Part shown: positions 12,641 through 24,450 of the stretch, piece by piece
Layout: each line of letters begins with the position of its first letter
Position numbering within the stretch: the stretch's first letter is position 1
Assembly (NCBI GenBank): GCA_973895155.1
Contig: OZ316898.1
Span: forward strand, 8,618,001-8,682,000
DNA length: 64,000 nucleotides
Source: Marsupella aquatica
Taxonomy: Eukaryota; Marchantiophyta
Direction of reading: 5' to 3'
Program-made: the position numbers and the translations under genes
The notes under the pieces: model-generated
What the model was told of the DNA's origin: nothing
Databases searched by the model: none
What the model saw: the letters and a program-made list of their open reading frames with translations, nothing else

Positions 12641-13966
12641 AAGATGACTTAACAAGATATTTCCACCCACAGGAAAGAGAACTTGGGCAGGAGACGCACT
12701 TGAGTGGAAACCCAAAGACAGACGGTTTGGATCTATGACCATTCAATTGGATACCACCGGGAGACAAGTGACAACATACTCAACTCTAGTCTGAGCTATA
12801 GTTGTCCTAGTCCAGCCCTCAATTTGTACTGCCAATCTATGTCTATGTCCAAATTTTGGCGCATTTGCTATTGGGTGAAGGGGCTTGCAGATGTTGCAAG
12901 ATAGTATTTTAAAAAAAATGTGACTGTTTTGTCAACATCAATGAACCAGATCTGACTTTACATAGATCTAACAATCATAAAGTGACCGTAAAAATATTAA
13001 AGTGCAAAAAATTTGCTAAGCAGAGGCTTCTCAGCTCATCAGAAGTCCCACATGCCCAAAATAACCAGGAAACAATGTCTCGTGTGAGTGATTAGCAAGG
13101 GACTTTTGGACTTGAGAGCTAATCTATGCCACATGGAATGATGCTGGGCGAGAGCAAATTAAAGTTTAAATGGGAGAATGGATATTTGAGAGTGCGGGCA
13201 TGATTACTTGATCAATCATGGAGTTGCGATTGAAAATTAATGATGGTGCCCAAGGAGTTGGGACTGTGGCATAAATATTATGAAGTCGAGTATACACGTC
13301 TAAGTGCTAGGGGAGCCACAATCAATTGCCTCTGTAAACTTCTATTGACCCTGGTAATAATTAAGTCCACCATTATTTTGTATGAAAAGCGCTTTGGCAC
13401 CAGCAAAAATGCTTTTGGCAGAATGGAAAATAACTGCACATAAAGATCATTTGACTTATTAAATTGGGAGAACATTAATAACCAGAAACGTTCTGAGAAT
13501 GCTAAAATACAAGGAGTTATATCAGAGATTCTTTCAACGGAAAATGAGTGACTCTTCACAACCGAGCACCGACAAGCGTGTGCCACATTTATTTGCCTTA
13601 TATAGTACGGGAGATCATGGAAAAGCTTTGACGATGGAAATATATTGTGGTTCATTCTGGTAAATATACCCCAATCAAACATCTTTGCCCTCGAATCCTT
13701 GTGCCCTAGTACAATATTCATTTCCTCCCAAAAGAACCATTTGACTAGAAACCTCATGAGTTGCACAGACATCTGGCAATCATGCAAGAAAATAATTTCA
13801 ACTATGAATGTGAAAGGTGTCTGCTCAGTTTCGAGTGTTGATGAAGGAAACCACATGTCTTGAGATCTTCAAAGCCAAGTCAAGCTTTACGTGAAGGAAT
13901 AATGTGGACTAAACAAGAGTACAATATGCTTCTGAGGTTGGAAAGTGAATATTTTCCAGAGTAGTT
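12641..13966. other. Intergenic, one unrecognised 192-codon frame
   Basis: A minus-strand open frame at 13278-13856 is the longest here, but its translation matches no family I know, it has no intron or promoter context, and one frame of this length is expected by chance in 64 kb. No other content was recognised. Confidence 0.4.
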
Positions 13967-14111
13967 TGCTTCATGGACCCCCCAAAAGGAAAAGTGTTAC
14001 TTCATGGGATCTCAAGGTTCTGGGTATGTTGATTCAAGGTCTATCAATGGTATAGATCACTTAGGGGTCCCATCAAGTAACATTTTTTTTATTTTGGGGG
14101 TCCATGAAGCA
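13967..14111 (+). mobile_element. Short inverted-repeat element (MITE-like family M), copy A
   Basis: About 145 bp with imperfect terminal inverted repeats of roughly 45 bp. The left end TGCTTCATGGACCCC is matched by the right end read on the other strand, followed in both arms by AAAA..GTTACTT(C/G)ATGGG. The centre carries GGTCTATCAATGGT and ATAGATCA. Related copies lie at 24451-24730, 47148-47298 and 54447-54597. No protein is encoded, so it would be non-autonomous. A clear target-site duplication was not found. Confidence 0.75.
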
Positions 14112-14649
14112 TAAACCTACATTTTCCACGAAAGTCGCATATTGAGGAGAGTTGCAAAGGGGAAATTGTTTAGAACCCTTAAATCAACGTTGTACTTCTT
14201 TATAATGTGCAAATGATTGGTCACTTGGGAAAGTGGGTGCCTGGCAAATGTAGTGACAATAGTTACTTAGTTTGTTACTCTCTTTTTTGCCTAAGAATTT
14301 ATAGAATTGTATTCCATGACACAGCATACAAATAAGGAGGGCCCCATGTCTAAAAACAGTTCTCAAGACAATCAACCTCGTCTCGATGTTCCCCAACTGA
14401 CAACAAGAATTCAAAGTGGATAATGCAGCCAATGATATTTTGACATTTGTGAGGCCGTGCAAATAGCTGTCTACACATCCATATAATTCTGGCTGTTCTT
14501 TGACGCTTTTCCTCCAAAAATAAACTCGCTTCGAAAAGAACCAATAGTATGTGTGTTAGAAGACATCAATCTCAAAACCTTTGGACAGGTGAGAAGGGGG
14601 GAGAAGGGTTCATATAAATCTTATGTTAGACCTCCAGAAAGAGAAGTGA

Positions 14650-14901
14650 AAACGCTACCTAGAGCTTTTTTCTATAAAATAAAATAAAATAAAATTGCTT
14701 CCACTCTGTATAGTTTCAGCCAACAACTCCAGGACAAGTTCTCAAGTTTCTTCATGAAATCTAAGTAATTATATGAAACGCTACCTAGAGCTTTTTTCTA
14801 TAAAATAAAATAAAATAAAATTGCTTCCACTCTGTATAGTTTCAGCCAACAACTCCAGGACAAGTTCTCAAGTTTCTTCATGAAATCTAAGTAATTATAT
14901 G
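14650..14901. repeat. 126-bp tandem duplication, copies apparently identical
   Basis: 14650-14775 and 14776-14901 read the same base for base by eye, including an internal (TAAAA)n run and the end TCTAAGTAATTATATG. No difference found means a very recent duplication, or an assembly artefact of a repeat. Confidence 0.9.
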
Positions 14902-14957
14902 AATAGGATCAAAATCTACTTTCAGACTTAATTCTAGAGTGAAGCCCTCTAGACCTT

Positions 14958-15085
14958 GACTCTTGGGGAATTGGGGTAACTAAAGGTGAGGGTGAAAGTG
15001 GGAAACCGAGAGGTTTAGACTCTTGGGGAATTGGGGGCTGGGGTAACTAAAGCTGAGGGTGAAACTGGGAAACAGAGAGATTGGG
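14958..15085. repeat. 60-bp tandem duplication
   Basis: Copies begin at 14958 and 15018 with GACTCTTGGGGAATTGGGG, then GGTAACTAAAGSTGAGGGTG and GGGAAAC. The second has a short GGGCTG insertion. Confidence 0.85.
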
Positions 15086-15090
15086 AGGTG

Positions 15091-15355
15091 AGTCTCTGAA
15101 AATGGCGCAGCTAGCTCTGATGAGCATTCAGGCTAGTTGTAATAATAACCTGCAACTTGCCAGACCGTGGAATATGAGAATGATTCTGCTGATTGTGTAA
15201 CTGAAGTTGGGGGTGCAGTGGCAAATGTCTCTGAAAATGGAGGAGTGGACCTCAATGTCCTCACCTTTGTTTAAGTTATAACGAGCACTCAGGCTAGTGT
15301 GTAATCTAACAATCTGCCACTAGCCAGACAGTGGAATATATGAATGATTTGGTCA
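15091..15355. repeat. Diverged tandem duplication of about 135 bp
   Basis: GTCTCTGAAAATGG starts both copies (15092 and 15228). Both continue with GAGCAYTCAGGCTAGT, then a CTGCMACT..CCAGAC block and GTGGAATAT. The second copy carries an insertion after the first 20 bases. Confidence 0.75.
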
Positions 15356-15359
15356 TGTA

Positions 15360-18300
15360 TTCCACTGACAATGAGCAGTCCACCTTTATACGTACACGCT
15401 CGAAAGGGCTGTTGGATATGAGTTCTCTGGGAACGTGGACTAAGGTAAGCGAAGTACTTTGTACGTAGGATTTCGAATGGCAGGATTTCTTCCAAGGGCA
15501 GTAAATATCGTACGAGGATTTGGAGGAAATGATTTAGGAGGGGACCTTGTTGTAGTGGATCATGGTCATGAAGGCTTCTCCACGAGATTCCAGCCTGTGG
15601 AGTTTCATGTCCTGAGTGAATGAGTGAGTGAGCGTACTGTGAGCCGAGAGGGAAATGAATGATTCATGGGTCGACGACCTTGATTGAAGGTCGTGTCGGC
15701 TTGATCGAACTGCAGCTCGGCATTTCAACCGGTTGAATTTTTCACGTTCGGAACGTACGTACAGCAGCACTGAAGCATCTCGATCCTGAGTGAGGGAGAA
15801 CCTGGAAAAACAAACGTACTCGATCGATGTCAAAGGCAGTCAGAACTGTCCAGTTGTAGTACAGCCAGGTCTCAAAGGTCAAGGAGCTAGCACTACAGTA
15901 GTTTTTGCAACACGGGGTCTGCACTGCACTGCAGTCTGCTCTATCTTATAAATGTAATGCTGCAGAGATCCAAGAGAGCTGACTAATCGGTCCAGAAAGC
16001 ACTCTGTCACCAAACACTTCACTAGTAAGGCTATGGTTGCAGGAGTATCAGAGAGTGATCAGTCGAGCTCAGACAGTACTAATTAATCAGAAACGTACAA
16101 GGGCAAAGGCGCCCCTCGAAGGGAGAGGCCTTGAAGGTAGCTCTCGCTAGCTGTTCGTGTGCGCCTGTCGGGTCTTAACTTTACAGTTCTTACGCCCGGC
16201 TGCAACAGTACCTCAGCAGCTAATTAACTGTGCGATCAATCAGAAAGATACCCTCCAAATTTTCAACGAGACGGATCGATCGATCGACCGAGCTAGTGAC
16301 CTTCAGAGCTAGCACACAATGGTTCTGAATCTTGTTCTCGATGCACGGAGAGGAATCGAAGCAAGGCTTGTTCAAGATTGATGTAAGAAACTTAACAGTC
16401 AGCCTTTTTGATGACAGAGCAGGCGCTGCAGTCGACTTTAGCAATCGTACTAGATAAACGAGGAGCTCGCTTGAGCTCGAGATGAAGGAACAACACAGGT
16501 AAACAAAAGCAAAGATGAAGCGAATCAAAGGCCGTGGAGGCGAAAGGCGATCGACGCTAAATCCGTCAGCAGTTGAGCAGCCAGCTGACGATAGAGTCGA
16601 GCTGACAGAGGAGGCGAGGCCATGGACGACCGATGGGACATGGAGGAGGAGGATCGAGAGTGACGGAGGTCCCCAGGGCATCAAATTTACACAGATGCGC
16701 ATGAGGAAATGACCCAGCAGGCGGCTTTTAGAATTAATGCGAACGACTAGGCTTTTCGTGGCAACACACAAACTGCTGCAGCTTTTTCCACTGGCAGCAA
16801 AATAATGAGCGAGAAGCGAGCTCGAGTCCCACAACTCTCAAATAGAACACACACAAGCAGTAGTAAAGATCAAGCAGCTCATGGCTCTCGATAAGCTCGC
16901 TGGGCTGAAGATCCAGCGGCATACCCTGCACGCCTGCACAATACGCTGTCGAGGTCAAGGTCAGGAGCTAGGCCAGGACTCAGGAGGAGATCACTGTGGC
17001 AGACTGGATTTGTATATTATAAAAGCGCGCATGGACACTGCTGGTTTATGGAAACGTTTGCCATGCAAGCAGACCCATGTGTAGCAACCCAGCAGCAGAG
17101 CAGAGCAGCTGCTGCGGTGCGCTTTGCCTGGCCGGCCGATGGATAGATGGCTGGGTCTAGATGCCTCTAGCCAGCACCAGATTGGCCTGCTCGATTTGCA
17201 CGTATGAGTTTTAATTTCACCCTGCCGAGCAATCAGCGATCTGATTGCTAATAATTAGGGATTTGCAGTGTAATTGCTCGATCGATGTCAATGCTCGGGA
17301 TTGATGAATCGTGGTATGTTATACTGTATCAGAACAGAATTGAGGGGATACCCCGTACAGGTGTGTGAAGTATTGCTCATGCCCCTGTACTCGAAGCAGC
17401 AAACCGTACCGCCACATTATTTTGTGAGCGCCTCCTTGTAATCCTTATATATGTCTCACGCCATCTATATGCCAAACAAGCAACAACGTGTGCCCGTCAG
17501 TCTCTATGAACGCGCGACTTCCTTCATTGTTGCTCATATGCATGTCACTGACTACCGTAGTGAGTGACGCTCACGAAACTTCTCAGAATCGAGGCGATTG
17601 GATTGTGTGCGGTGACCGCCCACCTTATTTAGATTGCTTGCGGGCTGTCGAATGGATCGAGCCAAGTCACGAGGTCTTCCACACAAACAAACTTTTCTTG
17701 TCAACCTCAGTGAGCAGCACTTTACGGCAATAATTGGATTTTATTAAGGGCTCCGCAATGGCGCATCCTGAACAAAAATTCATCCTCTGGGATCGGGGCC
17801 TAATGTACTCATAAATATATTAACTGAGAGAAGCAAGGGAATAGATTGCTTGCTTGCAACAGTGAGAGACCCAGAGTGCCATGTGTTTCGCTGTCAGGGG
17901 AAGGGAAGAGAGGGGGAGATCCTCGGTGACCGACTTTGGCCCAGTCGGCAACGTGGTGGCTGTCCTAGTCGCGTCAGGACACTCATGCAACCGAATTGCT
18001 CACGAGTAACTGAAAAAAGACTCAGACAATCATAGTATTGGACACAGACCCGACGGAAGCAAAAGTCGCTCGTGACTAGGATGAGCAAGCAGGTTGAGCT
18101 TTTGTAACTAACTACTTGTAGTCTCGTACCCAGGGTATATCCTGATCGATACACAATGTCACTCGTGACTCTGATCGGCCAAATTAAAGTAACTCCAGCA
18201 GTTTGTGAAACCCCATCGCGTAGCTGTCTAGCGAAGTGTCAATTTCACAGGGAAAACTTGGCCCAATTCAAGCCGGGCCTGTCTCCGCTGCAAATATCGT

Positions 18301-20281
18301 CACATGCGTCCCTCGCTACAACATTCTTCGACCATGCACAACGACGACGACAGGCAACGCAATCGTGAATACTCACGCAATGAACTGGCCCCCTCGGAGT
18401 CGTAACGTACTTGACAGCAGCGAACATAGAGGTTGATAGAGACAACGCTTCCGAGAATTACGACAGAAAGCAGATGTAAGCGTGGTCAAACACATGCACA
18501 TGAAATGAACGATTTTAAATCACCAAATTTGCATGAACGATAGTAATCGAGACATGCACAGTTGCGCTGGAGCAAACTTCTTGAGCCGCAGTCCAGGAGC
18601 AGCACCAGAAGCCCACGAATAAAAGAAAGAGGCCCGTGCTCAAAAGGAAGCAAGCCATCCTCTCCAATACAAGGACTCTCTCACGCAGGTCAGAAATACT
18701 CAGATGCTGATACTATCTCGAGCCACTTTTCTATTGTATTACTACGATGCTACGTGCATTGTGCATATCAATCGGTCTGGTCGCAGCTTTTTTTGTTGAA
18801 CGCAATCCCAATAGCCACATTAATGTAACATATAACAACACAAGAAATAACAACCTCGAGAGTTGAGTGAGTGAACACGAGCTGGACATGCCCATTGTCG
18901 ATTGGAAGACATTCAACGTCAGGTCTGTACGGGGAAGAATCTAATGGCTTTTCAGAAATATTTGATAATATTGTCAGGCAAGTGTGCGTCAGGAGCTGAC
19001 AGATCTGCAAAGGTTCCAATTCTAACTAAGCCCTAAGTAAGACTAGACATTGTTGGGAGTTCGCTCTTCCGGAGATTCATTTAATGGAAGAGCAAAATTG
19101 CACGGGGCACAGCCCGGATTTTGATAAGGCTGGTTGATTTTGGTACTCTTGCTCATCGATCGAAGCAGCTGCAGAATGAGCTCGACGTCGTCGCCTACGA
19201 GCAGCCAGAGGTCACAGGATTTGTCATCGCTTCCCAAGACAGGGACATGAAGTTGCTCAAGGAAAGTTCGCCATCGCGTGTCACAGCTGGCCTGGGTAGC
19301 GACGTGACTAAAGCAGGCAGCAATCACATCTCAATACAGATGCTCTCAGATTGATGTCCTCTCTATTCCCTTGTGGGAGTAAAGCTATAACTCAACGCGG
19401 GTCCTACGACTTGGAGATAACTACGTCCTAACTAAGTAGTTATCGTCGACTTATGAGCACTAGCTTGTGATGCCCGGCCCTCAGTGCAGCATATTTATCA
19501 TCACTGCACTCTCGTCCCCGCGCACAAGCTCCAAATCAAACATCATGTCTCAATAACCTACCCTAAATAAAATACGGTGTACGAATAGAGCCACACTCTG
19601 ATCTCACTCACTGCTCACAAAAGTCATCTAGCTCGTCACGGCTTCTAGCAAAGCATGGTAAACTTCGCAAAGATGCACACATGGGAAGCGAGGCCGCACG
19701 AGCCGTGAGCAGAAACCAGGATTAGGAGTGGGGGCTCACTAGCTAGCGTGTTGTTGGTCGACGATAGCTGTAGCTATACACAAACTAAAACCCTTTGATC
19801 CTCAGAAATGTAGAAATGTCTGCTACTGAACAAATGCCAGCACTTAGCATGAGAAGAATCCAGCTAGTGCAGTACAACTCCTCCAATCGCTCCTGAAAAA
19901 TATGGTGGCAGTATTGTGCTCTGTTGCTTGGCTACTAGCTCGTTGAAAGCTCGTTCTAATCGTCGCAGGCAAGTTCAATTGCGAATCCCTGTGGGTGAGA
20001 CATGCACCAGGTCTCTAGCGAGCATTTTGTGCCCTAAGGCTGGAAAGTGCTGCAGTTTAGGCCCTCCATTCCAAGTCGATCACTACAAGCAATGCATCGT
20101 TGACTACGTAAAACAATTCTAATTGAGGAGCATCGTGATTGATCAATCAATAACTTCTGGCCTGGGCATCTCCCTCGTCACGTCCCCCTTCTACTCTAAG
20201 TCTGTGAAGCCGAAATTGTTTTTTACGATCCCGGCAGAAAGACACACGCGGAGTCGATGCCCAGCTCAGAAGTCGGGAGAA
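15360..20281. other. Intergenic, no gene assigned; region 3' of the MYB gene at its right end
   Basis: Higher-complexity, GATC/CGATCGA-rich DNA. Several TATA-like boxes occur (near 15944, 17012 and 17446). A 75-codon frame at 17506-17733 begins with a signal-peptide-like segment (see findings). A 204-codon minus frame at 16220-16834 has no recognisable domain. The last few hundred bases before 20281 should contain the MYB 3' UTR; no clear AATAAA signal was found on the minus strand. Confidence 0.45.
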
Positions 20282-21870
20282 CTATCGTTCCATAACCGCA
20301 ACAGGCACCTCTTGGCATGGAGGCCCCACGAGCTTCAACATATTACTCCAGTAGTCTTTGCTCGCCAATGGACTCGCAACATCACCCCAGTTCATTCCTT
20401 CCGATTCAGATTTGGTCGAGCCCATGGCGCTGTCCACGAGGTCCAGTAACATTTCTGGCGGAAGCTGGGCCATTTCTGGTGGAAGATGCGCGAGAGAGCC
20501 ATAGCTACTGCTGCTGTCCTCGTCGCTGAAAGAATGGCAACTGCGACCGTCACTCTCGCAGGGGATGGCGGAGTCGAGTTGAACTAATGGCTGCTGCTGC
20601 CAGAAACCCTCCTGAACGCAAGTTCCCTCGTCCACATACGTCCCAGGTCCGTGCGTAAACATAGGAGATCCATCACCGATAAGGGTTGGAAAAGAGGTGA
20701 CGGCAGTGCTGCTCTGCATGAGCCTCTCGCATTGCTGCATCAGGGCCTCATTGCTCACAAGACTGTCCGAGCTATAACCACTGTCGTGGCTGTCATACAC
20801 ACGTAGCGTCGAGGTCGGGGACATAATGTCCTCCACTGCTGTGGGTGTGACCGGCGTGCTCACAGACGCTGCCAACGAGGAGATGTGGTTCAGCAAAAGG
20901 GCTGCCCCTGCCGAGTCAAAGTCCAGAGGCGGAGCTGGAGACGACGTTGCCGAACAATTTCTACTAAGGTCGACATTCGATACCATTTGTGACTGTAACT
21001 GAACCCATTCCTGTGGTAGAGTTGACGGTATCTGCACAGATGGGATATCTGCCCGCAGAGAATCACTCCCTTTCCATGAATTCAAGAGCACATCAGACGT
21101 AGTACGCCTAGACAGACGTGCTTCCGCCTCCAGACGAGCGCTGTCCCATTGCGCCAGATGGCTCAGCTTTGAGCACGTCAGGGGAGGAGACTGCGTCGCT
21201 TTGTGCGTAACTGGATCGATGCCCATGTGCAGAAGCCTCTTCTTCAGGTGGGTGTTCCAGTAGTTTTTAATTTCGTTGTCTGTGCGTCCTGGGAGGTGAG
21301 CCGCAATGGCAGACCATCTGCACATCGACAGTAATCAGGAAATGTCAAACATCCCTCGTGTCACATGAATGATCAATCTACGACCAGCACCAAATCACAT
21401 AATTGATTACAATGCAACATTCAGAGAGGTAGAACGCGCGCGAGTCGGCCTGGAGGCCAAAACCTACCGATTGCCAAGGATAGCATGGAGGTGGATGATG
21501 AGTTGCTCTTCGTCAAGTGAGAAGCGACCCCTCTTGATGTCTGGCCTTAGATAGTTCGTCCACCGCAATCGACAGCTCTTTCCACACCGGAGGAGACCTG
21601 CAAAATTGAGCACCAAACTTCACATCAGCTGCTGGACAGGTCGGTGTGAAGGCCGTGGGTGAGTTACTCAAATGTCACGCTGCCGCAGCACCATCGGACT
21701 TAAAAAAATGCAACCAATGCAACAAATTGGTCCTCACCAGCATGTTTGGGAAGAGCTCGCCAGCTGCCGTGTCCGTGACGCTGAATGTATGCAACCAGCT
21801 TCTGATCCTCGTCTGGAGTCCAGGGGCCCTTCTTCAGCCCTTGCTTATCGCAGCACGGTGCTCGCCCCAT
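20282..21870 (-). CDS. MIXTA-like: R2R3-MYB transcription factor, subgroup 9 (MIXTA-like), complete, 3 exons
   Basis: Exons (minus strand) 21738-21870, 21468-21597 and 20282-21317 join with GT-AG introns of 140 and 150 bp to give 432 residues. The introns sit at the two classic R2R3-MYB positions (phase 1 in the Gly before LLRCGKSC, phase 2 in the Arg of GNR), and exon 2 has the usual 130 bp. The start [17 protein letters not shown] is canonical. R2 tryptophans are W17, W37 and W57; R3 has F70, W89 and W108. The (D/E)L..(R/K) bHLH-binding signature is absent from R3, as in subgroup 9. DPVTHK (122-127) is followed by the subgroup 9 signature [17 protein letters not shown] (about 141-157), and a C-terminal YWSNMLKLV motif lies at about 410-418. 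The remainder is Ser-rich and acidic, as in an activation domain. Family members control epidermal outgrowth and cuticle genes in the nucleus (established knowledge); that role here is inference. Confidence 0.96.
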
Positions 21871-21891
21871 TTCTCCTCACTTGCCACTGCG

Positions 21892-21958
21892 TCTCTCTCG
21901 CTCTCTCTCTTCCTCCCCCTCTACTCTTTCTCTCTCTCGCTTTCTCTCTCTCTGACAA
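21892..21958 (-). promoter_or_regulatory. GA-rich leader directly upstream of the MYB start codon
   Basis: On the gene strand this is an almost pure purine (GA)n stretch ending about 20 bases before the ATG at 21870. GA-rich leaders and core promoters are common in plant regulatory genes (GAGA/BPC binding). It is probably 5' UTR. The start context GAGAAATGG has G at +4. The transcription start is not determined; an AATATA-like box on the minus strand near 22285 would imply a leader of about 380 nt (inference). Confidence 0.5.
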
Positions 21959-23199
21959 AGAAAACTACGATTTCACCGGGTGTTCGCCGCCTTCCTACTT
22001 ACTTCTGAGGATGCCTTTGCAAAAGCTACAAGATGGCCATCTTGGCGCGATTCACTGTTTGAGTTTGAGTCCCAGCGAGTATTCAATCCCACCCAGCATA
22101 TACGCAGCCTTGCGAGCTAGTAGCGAGGAGGAATGAATCCCTCTCCTGTAAGTTGTCTCCGCTAGCCGCTTTTGTGGCAAGATCAATCTCACAATGATTT
22201 CCTTGCAGCCCTTCAGCCACCCTTTCACACTTCCCCTCCTCACTCCCTAACCCCTCCCGTCCTCTGCTAGTCTCCTCGCATCGGTATATTCTACTAGGGG
22301 CCCGGATGATCAGGATCGCCACCAGATTTGCAATAAAAAACTAAACTCCTGCGGGACCCTCTCCTCTCCGCTCACCTGAACTCAACTCACCTCACCTCGG
22401 CTCACCTCCGCTCAGCTCAGCCTCAGGAGCTAGCTCTGTTGTCTACAGATCTAGCCTAATTTAATTACCATCGGAGCAAAAGCGTCCTCCTCGTCCGAAA
22501 GGTGCTCCCCCTGGATGCGGCATCAGGCGCATAGATAGAAAGACGCATGCTTTTGCTGGCTATGTGGCGAACTGGCAACTGAAATTCTCTCTCAACGCTG
22601 GCCCCGAGAAAGAAAAGCAGGAGACCGAGAGGAGAAAAAGCGGACAATCCCTCATCCAGCAGTCTCCGCAACACGACGACCTACGTTGAATCCCTGTCTC
22701 TTCTTCCCGACCCACGCCCCCCGCTGGTGGAGCCTCCCTACCAGTCTATCAAATACAGTGTAATCACTTATTCCTCCCTTCCTTCTTCCTCTCCGCCTTC
22801 AGCTCAAGCAAATCACAGCAGCCCTCGAATCGAATGCGTCCACCCAGCCCAAATCACAAACCCAGATGAATAGCTGATCCCTACGACAGACAGGATCTCG
22901 AGAGCGAAATGATGGACCCACGAAAACACCCAATCCAATCCCTCCACTGTTGTTCGAAATCCTATTCTCCCACTTTATTTAAAATCCCCACCACCAGAAA
23001 CACCGCCCACCTCAAACCCCAAAAGCAATCAAATGACCTGCTCTGGAAATCTGCAATGCTGGAATCCACCTCTCCTCAAGAACACGACGAAGCAGCCGAT
23101 CTCTTCACTTTCCTCCTTCTCTCTTCTGCCCTTTTCGTCACGACAGTGTGTGGATCACCTTTCCTCCCTCTCTCCTCCTTTTTCGTTACTGCGATTTCG
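21959..23199 (-). promoter_or_regulatory. Presumed promoter and 5' flank of the MYB gene
   Basis: There is no credible reading frame here. The stretch carries repeated CTCACCT/CTCAGCT heptamers on the plus strand (about 22372-22422) and other CT-rich runs. Its position directly upstream of a complete transcription-factor gene makes it the likely promoter and leader; no specific cis-element can be proved by eye. Confidence 0.35.
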
Positions 23200-23304
23200 T
23201 TCCTTTCCTTTCCTTTCCTTTCCTTTCCTTTCCTTTCCTTTCCTTCCGTTCGTTCGTTCGTTCGCCGTCCGTTCGTCCGTCCATCCGTCCGTCCGTCCGT
23301 CCGT
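23200..23304. repeat. Compound microsatellite (TTCCT)n-(CGTT)n-(GTCC)n
   Basis: About nine TTCCT pentamers (23200-23245) run into four CGTT tetramers and then GTCC tetramers. The change of unit suggests stepwise slippage. The long open frames over this region, rich in Ser-Phe-Pro-Leu or Arg-Lys-Gly-Glu repeats, are products of the microsatellite and not genes. Confidence 0.9.
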
Positions 23305-23319
23305 CGTGCTGTCATCGGG

Positions 23320-23430
23320 CCCCGACCCGACCCCGACCCGACCGGACCGGACCGGACCGACCTGCCCGGAGCCAGGTCAGGAAAGGCCCACACCTGTCCT
23401 GGTGTGCCGTGCCGTGCCGTGCCGTGCCTG
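23320..23430. repeat. GC-rich short repeats: GACCC/GGACC runs and (GTGCC)5
   Basis: GACCC- and GGACC-type units lie at 23320-23362, and five GTGCC pentamers at about 23403-23428. With the preceding microsatellite they form a local GC-rich island upstream of the MYB gene. Confidence 0.8.
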
Positions 23431-24450
23431 CTGCTGGCTGCCCGCGCGGGGAGACGGACGAAAGGTACAGGCAGCCCGCCCGGGCGTTGGCCGCAGTCAA
23501 CTCCGTGGGCAGTCCGTGACTGCCGCTCGATGGCCGCCACGTGCGGAAGGCGCCTCAGGAGTCCCCTGGATCCCCTCCACGCCCCGACCCTCTGCCCGGC
23601 GCATCCGCTCCCCGACGCGTCCAGGTCGGACCACAGCCCGATTGCCCGGGATCCATCTTTCGCCTTACCCGCGATTTCCCATCACGGGCTGCGGGTCGGG
23701 GCCGTGCTGTACCTGATTTTTCTGGCTTCTAAGACCCGGTCCCCAGGGGAAACAAAATTATGCCGAGGGATATTCAGGTCTCGGATCATTTTTAGTTTTG
23801 GTTGTTCCTCGTACTCTTTTCGTTTTTCTTTTCTCTTTTCTTTATCTTTTCTCCGATTTATTATTATTTATTTTAATTTTTCCTTTGAATTCTTGCTATT
23901 CTTAGACCAGCCTGTGTTTTAACTGAAGTTCATGTTACGTCCGTATCCCTTTTGAACATAGTGTACACTCACGTACAATCATGTGTATGGACTGTTTTTC
24001 GAGATCTTTTCAAAGGGGTAATAAAATAAATCGAGATGACACAGAGGGCCAAAAATTCCCTCCAATGACCAAAATTCTGCTCTCTTTTCTCATCTCATCT
24101 CATTAGTTTTGAGATAAGGGTCTAAGCAAGATGGCAACCATTTAGAGGGCCTTAACCTGCCTGCTTGTTCAGTGTAGGAGTGTCTTGGCCAATTGTATAA
24201 AAAGCGGGGCCAATTTTGCATTTTAGCAATACATGGAAATGGTCCCGACCATTTCTTACTATGGCAAGCCAAGCCCTTCATAACCCGTCCCACCATCCCA
24301 GCCGCTCTGTTTTTGCAGTAGTGTTCTAACCCAGACACCCAAAAAGTGCCCCATCCCAAAGATTCAGCTCCCCTAGTTCAGTCAAAAAGCTACTCGGGCA
24401 ATAAATTGGCAAATTGAGCTTCCCTCCAAGATTAACTAAGTGGAAAACTC
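23431..24450. other. Intergenic, no gene recognised
   Basis: A GC-rich part up to about 23760 passes into T-rich sequence. The long frame crossing it is driven by base composition. Nothing else was identified. Confidence 0.5.

Noticed and set aside
13278-13856. 192-codon minus-strand frame
   Set aside because: Translation resembles no family known to me, and about one such frame is expected by chance in a window this size.
16220-16834. 204-codon minus-strand frame
   Set aside because: No recognisable domain, no splice context, unknown composition; an opposite-strand frame is open over part of it. Chance frame is likelier.
20317-20529. Plus-strand frame within the MYB gene
   Set aside because: Antisense shadow of MYB exon 3.
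22909-23922. 337-codon plus-strand frame and overlapping long frames over 23.0-23.7 kb
   Set aside because: Several frames on both strands are open at once because of microsatellites and high GC; the translations are simple repeats with no domain.
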